From: Aliidiomarina haloalkalitolerans
GTDB taxonomy: Bacteria; Pseudomonadota; Gammaproteobacteria; Enterobacterales; Alteromonadaceae
Reading direction: 5' to 3'
Assembly (NCBI RefSeq): GCF_003987315.1
Contig: NZ_PIPI01000008.1
Coordinates: 1 to 64,000, forward strand
Length of the DNA: 64,000 nt
Shown: piece after piece, positions 55,585-63,102 of the stretch
How positions within the stretch are numbered: position 1 is the stretch's first letter
Layout: each line of letters begins with the position of its first letter
Notes under the pieces: model-generated
Databases searched by the model: none
What the model was told of the DNA's origin: nothing
Seen by the model: only the letters and a program-made list of their open reading frames with translations
Made by a program: the position numbers and the translations under genes

Positions 55585-55690
55585 AACGCGCTAGCGTTTT
55601 AGCAAAAGCAGACGTTAGCGTTACAAAAGCCAGCCCTGAGCCAACGCGATAGCGTTATAAAAACAGCCCTGAGCCAACGCGCTAGCGTTA
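55585..55690. repeat. Intergenic 33-bp repeat array between flavodoxin and HIT genes
   Basis: The core AACGCG(C/A)TAGCGTT occurs at 55585, 55643 and 55676, with a variant (GACGTTAGCGTTAC) near 55611. The last two full units are exactly 33 bp apart (AACGCGATAGCGTTATAAAA plus ACAGCCCTGAGCC). The final copy contributes the stop codon (TAA, 55688-55690) of the HIT gene. The core is a near-palindrome. The same core appears in the pdxB and mnmC insertions. Confidence 0.88.
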
Positions 55691-56107
55691 TAAAGAATAC
55701 CCATCCAGCCAAGCTCTCACGGTCGCAATCAACTCGTCAGCCTGGTCGCTGGTATACGCCACCGCAGGGCTCGCGCCCCACACTGGCTTTGGCCAAGCCG
55801 GGTCAGTTTGAAAACGCACCACATGATGAACATGCAGTTGCGGCACCATATTGCCCAGTGCCGCGACATTTAACTTATCACCGTTAAAATGCTGCATGAT
55901 CCGCTCACCGAACCAACTCGACTCACGCATGAACTCGCGCTGATCGCTTGAATTCATTTGAAACAGCTCCTGAATTTCAGCGCGCCGAGGCACCAGAATG
56001 AACCACGGATACTGGCTATCATTCATCAGTAACACTCGGCACAGCGGCAAGTCACCAAGCACAAAGCAATCTTGTTCAAGTGCTGCTGCGAGCTGAAATT
56101 CGGTCAT
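55688..56107 (-). CDS. HIT-family nucleotide hydrolase/transferase
   Basis: A 139-residue HIT-domain protein. The histidine triad reads QLHVHHVVR (about 91-99, H-x-H-x-H pattern with the first His in LHVHH), preceded by LNVAALGNMVPQ. CRVLLMNDSQYPWFILVPRR is the family N-terminal strand pair. HIT proteins hydrolyse phosphoramidate or dinucleotide substrates; this one's substrate is unknown. It has 61 bp to the upstream M28 peptidase stop, partly filled by tandem 25-bp repeats. Its stop codon falls inside the 33-bp repeat array. Confidence 0.9.
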   Translation of the reverse strand: MTEFQLAAALEQDCFVLGDLPLCRVLLMNDSQYPWFILVPRRAEIQELFQMNSSDQREFMRESSWFGERIMQHFNGDKLNVAALGNMVPQLHVHHVVRFQTDPAWPKPVWGASPAVAYTSDQADELIATVRAWLDGYSL

Positions 56108-56125
56108 ACTTGTTTCCTTTTCCCG

Positions 56126-56175
56126 GTGCTAAGCACTTGAACTTACCTAAGTGCTAAGCACTCGTACTTAGTTAG
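56126..56175. repeat. Two tandem 25-bp repeats at the M28 peptidase 3' end
   Basis: GTGCTAAGCACTTGAACTTA plus CCTAA at 56126-56150 and its diverged copy at 56151-56175. Each contains the palindrome AGTGCTTAGCACT-like core. The second copy includes the stop codon of the peptidase gene (56168-56170). Confidence 0.82.
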
Positions 56176-57898
56176 CAAACGTTGCGTCACCACGGAAAAT
56201 CTTGCCGAAGTAACTGTCGCTCAACCAATACGGTGCTTGGTCGTCATTGGCAATTTCCATACCAATCGCAAAGTTAATGTCAGTAAACAACGCGCCGAAG
56301 TCATAACGAATGCCACCAAAGTTTTCCATCAAGCTTGGTAAGTCATCGCTCGGACGATGGTAATGGTTAGCAAAGAACTCACCCCACACTTCACCGCCGT
56401 CTTGGTCTGGGTCTTGTGACGTAAAGCCAGTCATCAGGAACACTGCAGGCACACCTTGACGCACCAAAGTATAGTGATCAGAGCGCGTGAAAATAGCTTG
56501 TTCTGGCATTGGGTCTGGGCTTAAAGCGATATCAAACTGCCCCGCAGCACGCGCAACCACAGCACCTAACGAAGAATGGTCCGCACCAAACGCCACCACG
56601 TCCGCAAACGGATACAGTAAAACCGGCATGTCGAGGTTCACGTTCGCGACGATTTGCTCCAGCGGCACGGTCGGATGGTGAGCGAAGTAATCGGCACCCA
56701 ACAAGCCACGCTCTTCTGCCGTGACTGCTGCGAACAGAATCGAACGACGCGGGCCATGGCCAGCTGCCGCTGCTTCGGCATACATACGAGCGGTTTCAAT
56801 TAACACCGCCACACCAGCTGCGTTGTCTAGCGCACCATTGTTTACCGCCGACGTTGAGCTGAAGTCACGTGCCAAACCAACGTGGTCTGAGTGTGCGGTG
56901 TAAATCACATACTCGTGCTTCAAGTCTGGGTCCGAACCTTCAATCATCGCAATCACGTTCGGGCTGGTAATTTCTTCAAACCGCGACTCGCGCATTAAAC
57001 TGGCCGACGCTGATAATTCAAATGCTGCTGGACGTTCACCCGCTTCGAGCACAGCAAAAATATCTTCTAAACTATACGGTGAGTTTTCAAAAGCTGGCTC
57101 GGCCGCACGATAGTCCACATACGCACTACCAACAATTTGGCTAAACTCTTCAGTCACTTGACCTTCAGGCGACAACCAACGCATGCGCGGGCCTCCGCCA
57201 AACAACACCGAACGCTCGAACGGACGAATTTCTTCCATCGCTGGCGTGTGCAACGTAATCACACCCACCGCACCACGTTCAACCGCATTGCGCGATTTCT
57301 GCGCGCCAAGGTGCGCCGCTTCTTCGCTTGGCAAACCTTCGGTTCCACCACTCAAGGTAATCACAATTTTGCCATTCACATCGACACCAGCGTAGTCGTC
57401 AATGCCAAACGCTTCCGACACCACACCGTAACCAGCAAATACTAACGGCGCACTCACTTCAGCAAGTTCATGGGACACGCTTGCGCCGGTTGAGAAATGC
57501 TTGCGGTACTCCAGCGTGTGATCGCCAGAGTCTGTGTGCAACACAAACGTCGGCTGAGTTTCGGTTAAACGTGCGCTGCGGAAGGTAATGCGCTGATAGT
57601 AACCGTCAGTGCCTGCAGGCTGCAGGCCTAAGGCAGTAAATTGACCGGCAATATAAGCCGAAGCAATTTCATGGCCGCGAGCACCCGTGTCACGACCTTC
57701 AAGTAAGTCGCTCGCGAGAAATTCAAGGTGCGCTTTTACCGCATTTTCATTCGCTTGTGGCGGCGTGTAGGTACTTGTTTGCTCAACCGGAGCCGGTGAA
57801 CAAGCACTAAGAGCTAGGGCGAGCAAGGCCGCCGAGCTCAGCGTGAATTTTGCATGGTTGCTCGCAGGCAAACGCTGCAGACGAGGTGTTTGTGTCAT
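56168..57898 (-). CDS. M28-family metallopeptidase, lipoprotein
   Basis: A 576-residue exported aminopeptidase-type protein with a lipoprotein-like signal (LLALALSAC, Cys near 33). It has a PA-like insert (APLVFAGYGVVSEAFGIDDYAGVDVNGKIVITL, about 148-182) and the M28 dinuclear zinc site: YTAHSDHVG (His, about 335), NNGALDNAAG (bridging Asp), AAVTAEERGLLGADYF (catalytic Glu-Glu), VNLDMP (Asp) and NHYHRPSDDLP (His). Probably degrades peptides in the periplasm or at the cell surface. Ligands appear complete. Monocistronic or with the HIT gene. Confidence 0.93.
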   Translation of the reverse strand: MTQTPRLQRLPASNHAKFTLSSAALLALALSACSPAPVEQTSTYTPPQANENAVKAHLEFLASDLLEGRDTGARGHEIASAYIAGQFTALGLQPAGTDGYYQRITFRSARLTETQPTFVLHTDSGDHTLEYRKHFSTGASVSHELAEVSAPLVFAGYGVVSEAFGIDDYAGVDVNGKIVITLSGGTEGLPSEEAAHLGAQKSRNAVERGAVGVITLHTPAMEEIRPFERSVLFGGGPRMRWLSPEGQVTEEFSQIVGSAYVDYRAAEPAFENSPYSLEDIFAVLEAGERPAAFELSASASLMRESRFEEITSPNVIAMIEGSDPDLKHEYVIYTAHSDHVGLARDFSSTSAVNNGALDNAAGVAVLIETARMYAEAAAAGHGPRRSILFAAVTAEERGLLGADYFAHHPTVPLEQIVANVNLDMPVLLYPFADVVAFGADHSSLGAVVARAAGQFDIALSPDPMPEQAIFTRSDHYTLVRQGVPAVFLMTGFTSQDPDQDGGEVWGEFFANHYHRPSDDLPSLMENFGGIRYDFGALFTDINFAIGMEIANDDQAPYWLSDSYFGKIFRGDATFAN

Positions 57899-58048
57899 TG
57901 TTATTATCCAAGTCAGAGAAATAAAAGGCCTTCTAAGCCCTAGAGTATATCAGTCTCGCTCACGAAATAACCCACCCGCCAAAAAGTTATCGCAGTTTAT
58001 TTACCGTTAATCGCAGCGACGAGTAACAACACTTGCGTATCACTAAGC

Positions 58049-58077
58049 TTGACTGTAATGTTATATTATTACATTAT
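58049..58077 (+). promoter_or_regulatory. Zur box overlapping the TonB-receptor promoter
   Basis: The 19-mer AATGTTATATTATTACATT at 58057-58075 matches the E. coli Zur consensus AATGTTATA-N-TATAACATT with one mismatch. It lies between TTGACT (58049-58054) and CATTAT (58072-58077), a 17-bp-spaced -35/-10 pair, so binding would block transcription when zinc is sufficient. Confidence 0.82.
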
Positions 58078-58139
58078 AGATATCAGATACGATTGATACC
58101 GCAGATAAATGAAAATAAATACGGAGTGCAGTCCCTACT

Positions 58140-60407
58140 ATGTTTAAGCCAACGTCTATTGCTTTAGCAGTTTCAGCAATTTTAGTGCCTTCTTTGGCTT
58201 TCGCCGACAAACCGGATGCAAGTACCGAAAAAAGCTACGAACGGATTGTTGTAACCGCATCACCACTTGAGAAAACCGCATTAGAAACCGCCCAGCCAGT
58301 GTATGTTCTGCACGGCGACGAACTACGCAAATCAGAAGCAGCAACCCTCGGTGAAACCCTGCGCAACTTACCGGGCGTACAAGCAACCTATTTTAGCCCA
58401 ACCGCCAGCAGCCCAATTATTCGAGGCCTTGAAGGCCCTCGGGTTAAAATCGTACAAAACGGTTTGGACGTCGCTGACATCTCACGCGGTGGCCCTGACC
58501 ACGCGGTCTCAACCGAAGCAAGCACAGCACAACAAATCGAAGTTCTGCGCGGCCCTGCAACCTTATTATTCGGCAGCGGCGCCAGTGGCGGTGTCGTTAA
58601 CGTCGTTGACAACCGCGTCCCGCGTCAACCGATTGACGGTATCGAAGGTGCCTACACCCTGCGTTATAACAGTGTTGCCACTGAGCGTAGCGGTAGCTTT
58701 GAACTCAACGCCGGTAATGGCCGCTTTGCTTGGCACTTAGACGGCTTCAAGCGTCGTGCCAACGATTATCGCGTTCCGCGTTTCGTGCCAGGTGGGGAGC
58801 ATCATGACGATCATGATGACCATGGCCATGCGCACGACGACCATGCACATGATCACCATGACGATCACGCTGCAGACTACACCCGCCGCATCGACAATAG
58901 CTTTACCGACGACCAAGGCGCAACCATTGGCGCTAGCCTCTTTTTCGACAACGGCTTTGCTGGCCTTTCATTCGGCCGTTTAGAACGCGATTACGGATTG
59001 CCGGGTCATAGTCACGGTGCCGACGAGCACGACGCCGAGCATGACCATGCTGATCACAGTGACGAGATATTCGCGCGCATGCGCCAAGACCGCTTCCAAG
59101 CCATCAGCGGTTTAATCAACCCGATCCGTGGCATTGAGCGCCTTGAATTCAACTTCGGTTATACCGAGCTGACACACGAAGAAATCGAAGACGGCTTCGT
59201 CGAAACCGGTTTTAACCTTGAGCAAACTGAACTGCGCGTTATCGCTCGTCACAGCCCAGTTGCCGGCTGGCGTGGTGCCTTCGGCTTACAGTACAGCCAC
59301 CAAGACTACGACTCGTTTGGTTTTGAAGCCTACACCCCACACACCGAAACCGACCTCATGGGCGTTTTCTGGATTGGTGAGCGCGAAATTCAGCCAGGCA
59401 TGAGCTGGGAACTCGGCGGTCGTATCGAAACCGTTGAATTACACAGCCACGGTTTTGAAGACTTAGAATACACGCCAATGAGCTTGTCGACCGGCCTTAA
59501 CTGGCAAGTTGCACCAAGCTTGAAACTCTCGTCAAGCGTAAGCTACAGCGAGCGTGCACCGCACGCCAACGAGTTGTTCTCAAACGGCCCACACTTTGCC
59601 ACTCGTAACTACGAAATCGGCGGTGTTTATACTATCGCCCATAATGATCACTACCATGATCACGACCATGGCCACGATAGTCATGGTGAATACCACTATA
59701 CCTTGGCAGCGGCAGAGCGTGCGCTAGAAAAAGAGCGGTCAATGAACCTCGACTTCGGTTTCCACTTCGAAGGCGACAAGTGGCATTTAGACACGAACTT
59801 GTTCTTTAACCGCGTGAACAACTTTATCTACCTGCACAACACCGGGTTAGTGAAGGGTGACCTCGACACTGAGTTATTCCATGACGGCCATGACCACGAT
59901 CATGGGCATGATCACGGTCACGATGATCACGGTCACGCGCACAACATCGACGATCTGCCGGTTTACCAATACCGTCAGCGCGGCGCTGAACTGTACGGCT
60001 ATGAAATTTCAGGTCGCTACGTGTTCAACCAAAACTGGAAACTGAACGGTTTCTCAGACTACACCCGTGCAGTGTTCAGTGACGGTGGTAACGTACCACG
60101 CATTCCATCGCAACGGGTTGGTTTAAGCGGGACTTACACGCAAGAAAAGTGGGACGCAACGTTAGATTACGTGCACTACATGGCTCAAAACCGTACTGCG
60201 GAAAACGAACACAGCACCGACGGCTTTGGCCTACTCGGCTTGCGCTTAAACTACTACCCAGGTTACATGGGTGGTCAGGACTTCGCGGTGTACTTCAAAA
60301 TCGACAACATCACCAATGAACTTGGCTATGCACACAGCTCATTCATTCGTGACTATGCGCCACTGCCAGGCCGTAACTTCGGCATTGGCTTCCGCGCGTC
60401 GTTTTAA
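58140..60407 (+). CDS. znuD: TonB-dependent zinc receptor, histidine-rich (ZnuD-like)
   Basis: A 755-residue outer-membrane receptor with signal peptide (ending AFA near 22), plug domain (RIVVTASPLEKTALETAQPVYVLHGDEL...LGETLRNLPGVQATYFSP...PIIRGLEGPRVKIVQNGLDV...GPATLLFGSGASGGVVNVV) and a beta-barrel ending in Phe (GIGFRASF). Four His/Asp-rich loops stand out: about 220-245, 290-304, 500-520 and 580-605 (HDHGHDHGHDDHGH). These should bind Zn at the cell surface, as in Neisseria ZnuD. The Zur box at the promoter supports zinc uptake. Followed by a strong terminator. Confidence 0.92.
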   Translation: MFKPTSIALAVSAILVPSLAFADKPDASTEKSYERIVVTASPLEKTALETAQPVYVLHGDELRKSEAATLGETLRNLPGVQATYFSPTASSPIIRGLEGPRVKIVQNGLDVADISRGGPDHAVSTEASTAQQIEVLRGPATLLFGSGASGGVVNVVDNRVPRQPIDGIEGAYTLRYNSVATERSGSFELNAGNGRFAWHLDGFKRRANDYRVPRFVPGGEHHDDHDDHGHAHDDHAHDHHDDHAADYTRRIDNSFTDDQGATIGASLFFDNGFAGLSFGRLERDYGLPGHSHGADEHDAEHDHADHSDEIFARMRQDRFQAISGLINPIRGIERLEFNFGYTELTHEEIEDGFVETGFNLEQTELRVIARHSPVAGWRGAFGLQYSHQDYDSFGFEAYTPHTETDLMGVFWIGEREIQPGMSWELGGRIETVELHSHGFEDLEYTPMSLSTGLNWQVAPSLKLSSSVSYSERAPHANELFSNGPHFATRNYEIGGVYTIAHNDHYHDHDHGHDSHGEYHYTLAAAERALEKERSMNLDFGFHFEGDKWHLDTNLFFNRVNNFIYLHNTGLVKGDLDTELFHDGHDHDHGHDHGHDDHGHAHNIDDLPVYQYRQRGAELYGYEISGRYVFNQNWKLNGFSDYTRAVFSDGGNVPRIPSQRVGLSGTYTQEKWDATLDYVHYMAQNRTAENEHSTDGFGLLGLRLNYYPGYMGGQDFAVYFKIDNITNELGYAHSSFIRDYAPLPGRNFGIGFRASF

Positions 60408-60446
60408 TTGACTTGAGTTAACCGCCAGCAATCGCTGCAATAATAA

Positions 60447-60482
60447 AGCGCCCGTAGAGCATTGGTTCTACGGGCGTTTTTG
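60447..60482. terminator. Intrinsic terminator of the zinc receptor gene
   Basis: CGCCCGTAGA / TCTACGGGCG stem (60449-60458 and 60467-60476) with an 8-base loop, followed by TTTTTGTTT on the plus strand. It also faces the convergent lipoprotein gene. Confidence 0.88.
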
Positions 60483-60494
60483 TTTAAACAAGCT

Positions 60495-60782
60495 CTAATT
60501 CAAGCCTTTGCTCTCGGTATTTACCACACGCCGTGCAGCAAACGTCACATGAATGTGCTTGTTATCATTGCCCCAGCGGCATTCGTTCGGGCGTTGCATG
60601 TTGTCACACCACGTTGGCTCGCCGAGAATCGCTTGCACTTCGCTATAGTGCATACCAACCGCAATTAAGTTGTAATTAGTTCGCGTGACTTTCGGGTCCG
60701 TGCAGGCTGTGAGTAAGAACACACCTGCTGCGACAGCTAATGTCGCAAGAACACTTTTTCCCTGTAGCTTTCGATTAAGCAT
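60495..60782 (-). CDS. Small BamE-fold-like lipoprotein
   Basis: A 95-residue protein with a lipoprotein signal (FLLTAC, Cys near 27). The mature part NLIAVGMHYSEVQAILGEPTWCDNMQRPNECRWGNDNKHIHVTFAARRVV has the GMxxxEVxxILGxP pattern of the BamE/SmpA and DUF3862 fold and two Cys that may form a disulfide. Function unknown. The AGGAGG site overlaps the end of the thioesterase gene, 9 bp upstream, so the two form an operon. Confidence 0.75.
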   Translation of the reverse strand: MLNRKLQGKSVLATLAVAAGVFLLTACTDPKVTRTNYNLIAVGMHYSEVQAILGEPTWCDNMQRPNECRWGNDNKHIHVTFAARRVVNTESKGLN

Positions 60783-60791
60783 AAAAACCTC

Positions 60792-61190
60792 CTAACGAGG
60801 TAAGTCAATCTGCTGTTGGTCCAACTGCTCTTTGGTTTTTCCATGCGGCTGCGGACGCCGCGTTTCTGGATCAATATGAACAAAAACAATGTCATCCGCG
60901 GTACAAATATTCTGCTTCGTGCCTTTATTACGCACAATGCAAGTTACCGTTAACGAGCTTCTACCGACTGCTTTTGTCGCTAAACCAAACTCAACCACAT
61001 CTCCCTGAAACGCCGACGCGTCAAACGTAATTTCACCAATGTGCTTGGTGACCAAACTTTTCTGGTCGAGTTGGCAACTAGCATAAATATAGGCTTCTTC
61101 GTCGATCCATTCGAGAATTCGGCCACCAAATAAGGAGCCAGCAAAATTGAGGTCATTCGGCATGACCAAGCGACGAGATAGAAAGCGCAT
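60792..61190 (-). CDS. Acyl-CoA thioesterase, YciA-like hotdog fold
   Basis: A 132-residue hotdog-fold protein. RRLVMPNDLNFAGSLFGGRILEWIDEEAYIYAS (about 6-38) carries the catalytic region of the YciA/BACH family (Asn/Asp before GSLFGG and the acidic helix). TKHIGEITFDASAFQGDVVEFGL and the C-terminal FVHIDPETRRPQPHG follow. It likely hydrolyses acyl-CoA thioesters in the cytosol; the preferred chain length is unknown. RBS CGGAG precedes the ATG. Divergent from the abiE pair. Confidence 0.88.
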   Translation of the reverse strand: MRFLSRRLVMPNDLNFAGSLFGGRILEWIDEEAYIYASCQLDQKSLVTKHIGEITFDASAFQGDVVEFGLATKAVGRSSLTVTCIVRNKGTKQNICTADDIVFVHIDPETRRPQPHGKTKEQLDQQQIDLPR

Positions 61191-61302
61191 AGAAACTCCG
61201 TTGCATGTGTTGACGTTATAAATTGATAATAACGATACAGTGAGTATAAAGGAAAATTATCAAAACCATAGGAGCGAGGATTAAAAAGCATTAAAAATAG
61301 GT

Positions 61303-61338
61303 TTGACCAAATCAAAATTCACGTCAATAATCAACGTG
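61303..61338 (+). promoter_or_regulatory. abiE promoter with overlapping palindromic operator
   Basis: TTGACC (61303-61308), an exact 17-bp spacer and AATAAT (61326-61331). An inverted repeat CACGT-N9-ACGTG (61320-61338) overlaps the -10. Autorepression by AbiEi at inverted repeats is known for the family; use of this one is inferred. Confidence 0.55.
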
Positions 61339-61371
61339 CATTGATAAAAACTTAAACCAAGAGAGTTAAAC

Positions 61372-62145
61372 ATGGGCAATCATGAGGCTGGTAGAGTTCT
61401 GAAAGAAATACTCCCACTTGGAATGGTGGCGACAAAACAATGGTTGCAAACTCAAGGACTAAGTTTACATTACATAGACAACGCAGTCCGCCGAGGGGCA
61501 TTGATAGTCATTGTGCCCGGTGTTTACTATCGCGATGGAATTCAGCTAAGTTGGCAAGGTCTCGTCGCCTCGCTTCAACGTATGACCAACTCACCAATAC
61601 ATGTCGGCGGAGTGTCCGCTTTAGAGTTACATGGTGTGACTCATTTTATTAGTCGACAATCAATCCCAACTGTTACTTTATATTCGCCTTCGAGATTACC
61701 TGCATGGCTTAACAAATTCAACGCTGGAGCACAGTTCGAATGGCGTGGAACCAAACGTTTATGGTCGGACTCATTTACTAGTGACGAAATTTGTTTACGT
61801 CAGCAGGAGTGGTTTAAAGGCCTACCTGAAATATCTTATTCGTGTGCCGAACGAGCTTATTTAGAAGTGCTACACGATGTGCCCAACCAAATGAGCTTCG
61901 AGCACGCAGACGCTCTTCTTCAAGGGCTATATAATCTATCGCCTCGCAAATTAGAGCTTGCGCTCACAGCTTGCACAAGTGTTAAAGTTAAGCGGCTATT
62001 TTTCTGGTTAGCAGAGCGTAATCAACATGCCTGGTTTAAGTACTTAAAACCCGAAAAATATGATTTAGGTACAGGTAAGCGCGTCATTGCGACGCAGGGC
62101 CGACTAGAAAAAAAATGGCAGATCACAGTTCCTCGGGAGATGTAA
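61372..62145 (+). CDS. abiEi: Type IV toxin-antitoxin AbiEi-family antitoxin
   Basis: A 257-residue AbiEi-type protein. The N-terminal winged-helix region (MVATKQWLQTQGLSLHYIDNAVRRGALIVIVPGVYYRDG, about 18-56) would bind the operator. The C-terminal domain has HVGGVSALELHGVTHFISR and SYSCAERAYLEVLHDVPNQMSFEHADALLQGLYNLSPRKLELALTACTSVKVKRLFFWLAE. In this system the antitoxin represses the operon and counters toxin activity without binding it directly. The toxin gene starts 6 bp after its stop. AT-richer and different in codon use from the flanking genes, consistent with horizontal acquisition. Confidence 0.85.
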   Translation: MGNHEAGRVLKEILPLGMVATKQWLQTQGLSLHYIDNAVRRGALIVIVPGVYYRDGIQLSWQGLVASLQRMTNSPIHVGGVSALELHGVTHFISRQSIPTVTLYSPSRLPAWLNKFNAGAQFEWRGTKRLWSDSFTSDEICLRQQEWFKGLPEISYSCAERAYLEVLHDVPNQMSFEHADALLQGLYNLSPRKLELALTACTSVKVKRLFFWLAERNQHAWFKYLKPEKYDLGTGKRVIATQGRLEKKWQITVPREM

Positions 62146-62151
62146 TGTTTC

Positions 62152-63099
62152 ATGGATAGAAGCAGTATTTATTATCAACAGGTACAGCTACTTATAGAAG
62201 TGCTGCCATTTATTTCACGTTATGATTGCTTCGCCCTGAAAGGTGGCACAGCGATCAATTTATTTGTCCGAGATCTCCCTCGACTTTCAGTTGATATCGA
62301 TCTTGTATTCTTACCAGATTTAGAGCGACGCGCTGCACTGCAGATGATTATGTCGAGTTTGGAAATGATCGCATCCAGACTCATGAGCGACTTAACAAAC
62401 ATCATAGTCGTCAAGTCATTTAAAACTAACACAGATGCACTAAGGCTGATAGTTGAACGAACTTCCGCTAATCGAACTATTCAAGTGAAAATCGAGCTAT
62501 CACCAGTGCTTCGCGGAACTGTTTATCCGCCGAGAATGCTACAGGTTACCGAAGCAGTTGAAAGCGAATTTGGGTTCGCTGAGACCTCTGTTGTCGACTT
62601 ACCTGATCTCTATGCTGGAAAGATATGTGCCGCGTTAGACCGCCAGCATCCCAGAGACTTATTTGATGTCAAACTATTGCTACAACAGGAAGGACTAACC
62701 ACCGAGATTCGTAAGGCACTCATCATTTACTTAATCAGCCACCAGCGTCCGATTGCAGAGTTACTTAAACCAACCTTTAAAGATATCTCCGCAATTTACG
62801 ACAGCGAGTTCAAATCGATGACAGAAATAAATGTATCGCTCACTGAACTATATGACACTCGAATACAGCTTCTAGAGCTTATTCATGCAGAATTAACTGA
62901 TGACGAACGGAAGTTTTTAATAACCTTTAAGTCACGCGACCCAAATTGGTCATTGCTTGGTTTAGCGCAAATCGAACAGATAAAAAAGCTTCCAGCTGTT
63001 CGCTGGAAGCTTCATAACCTAAACCTAATGAACGCAGACAAACATCAGACTGCGTTGGAAAAGCTAGCTTCGGCTCTCTTAACTACATCTAAAAGCTAA
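62152..63099 (+). CDS. abiEii: Type IV toxin-antitoxin AbiEii nucleotidyltransferase toxin
   Basis: A 315-residue nucleotidyltransferase-fold toxin. Motifs: FALKGGTAINLFVRDLPRLSVDIDLVFLP (about 23-51) with the GG-x(n)-DxD active site (D47/D49), VKIELSPV (third acid) and LPDLYAGKICAALDRQHPRDLFDVKLLL (about 149-176), typical of AbiEii/AbiGii. Known homologues transfer nucleotides to tRNA and give phage abortive infection. Active residues look intact. Odd: near its 3' end (62986-63012) the DNA forms a perfect 11-bp hairpin that is an intrinsic terminator for the opposing gene. Converges with the M17 peptidase, 3 bp between stops. Confidence 0.92.
   Translation: MDRSSIYYQQVQLLIEVLPFISRYDCFALKGGTAINLFVRDLPRLSVDIDLVFLPDLERRAALQMIMSSLEMIASRLMSDLTNIIVVKSFKTNTDALRLIVERTSANRTIQVKIELSPVLRGTVYPPRMLQVTEAVESEFGFAETSVVDLPDLYAGKICAALDRQHPRDLFDVKLLLQQEGLTTEIRKALIIYLISHQRPIAELLKPTFKDISAIYDSEFKSMTEINVSLTELYDTRIQLLELIHAELTDDERKFLITFKSRDPNWSLLGLAQIEQIKKLPAVRWKLHNLNLMNADKHQTALEKLASALLTTSKS
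62981..63012 (-). terminator. Intrinsic terminator of the M17 peptidase gene, inside abiEii
   Basis: AAGCTTCCAGC (62986-62996) and GCTGGAAGCTT (63002-63012) form a perfect 11-bp stem with a 5-base loop. On the minus strand it is followed by TTTTTTA. It lies wholly inside the abiEii coding sequence, about 90-120 bp past the peptidase stop. Confidence 0.82.
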
Positions 63100-63102
63100 A
63101 CC

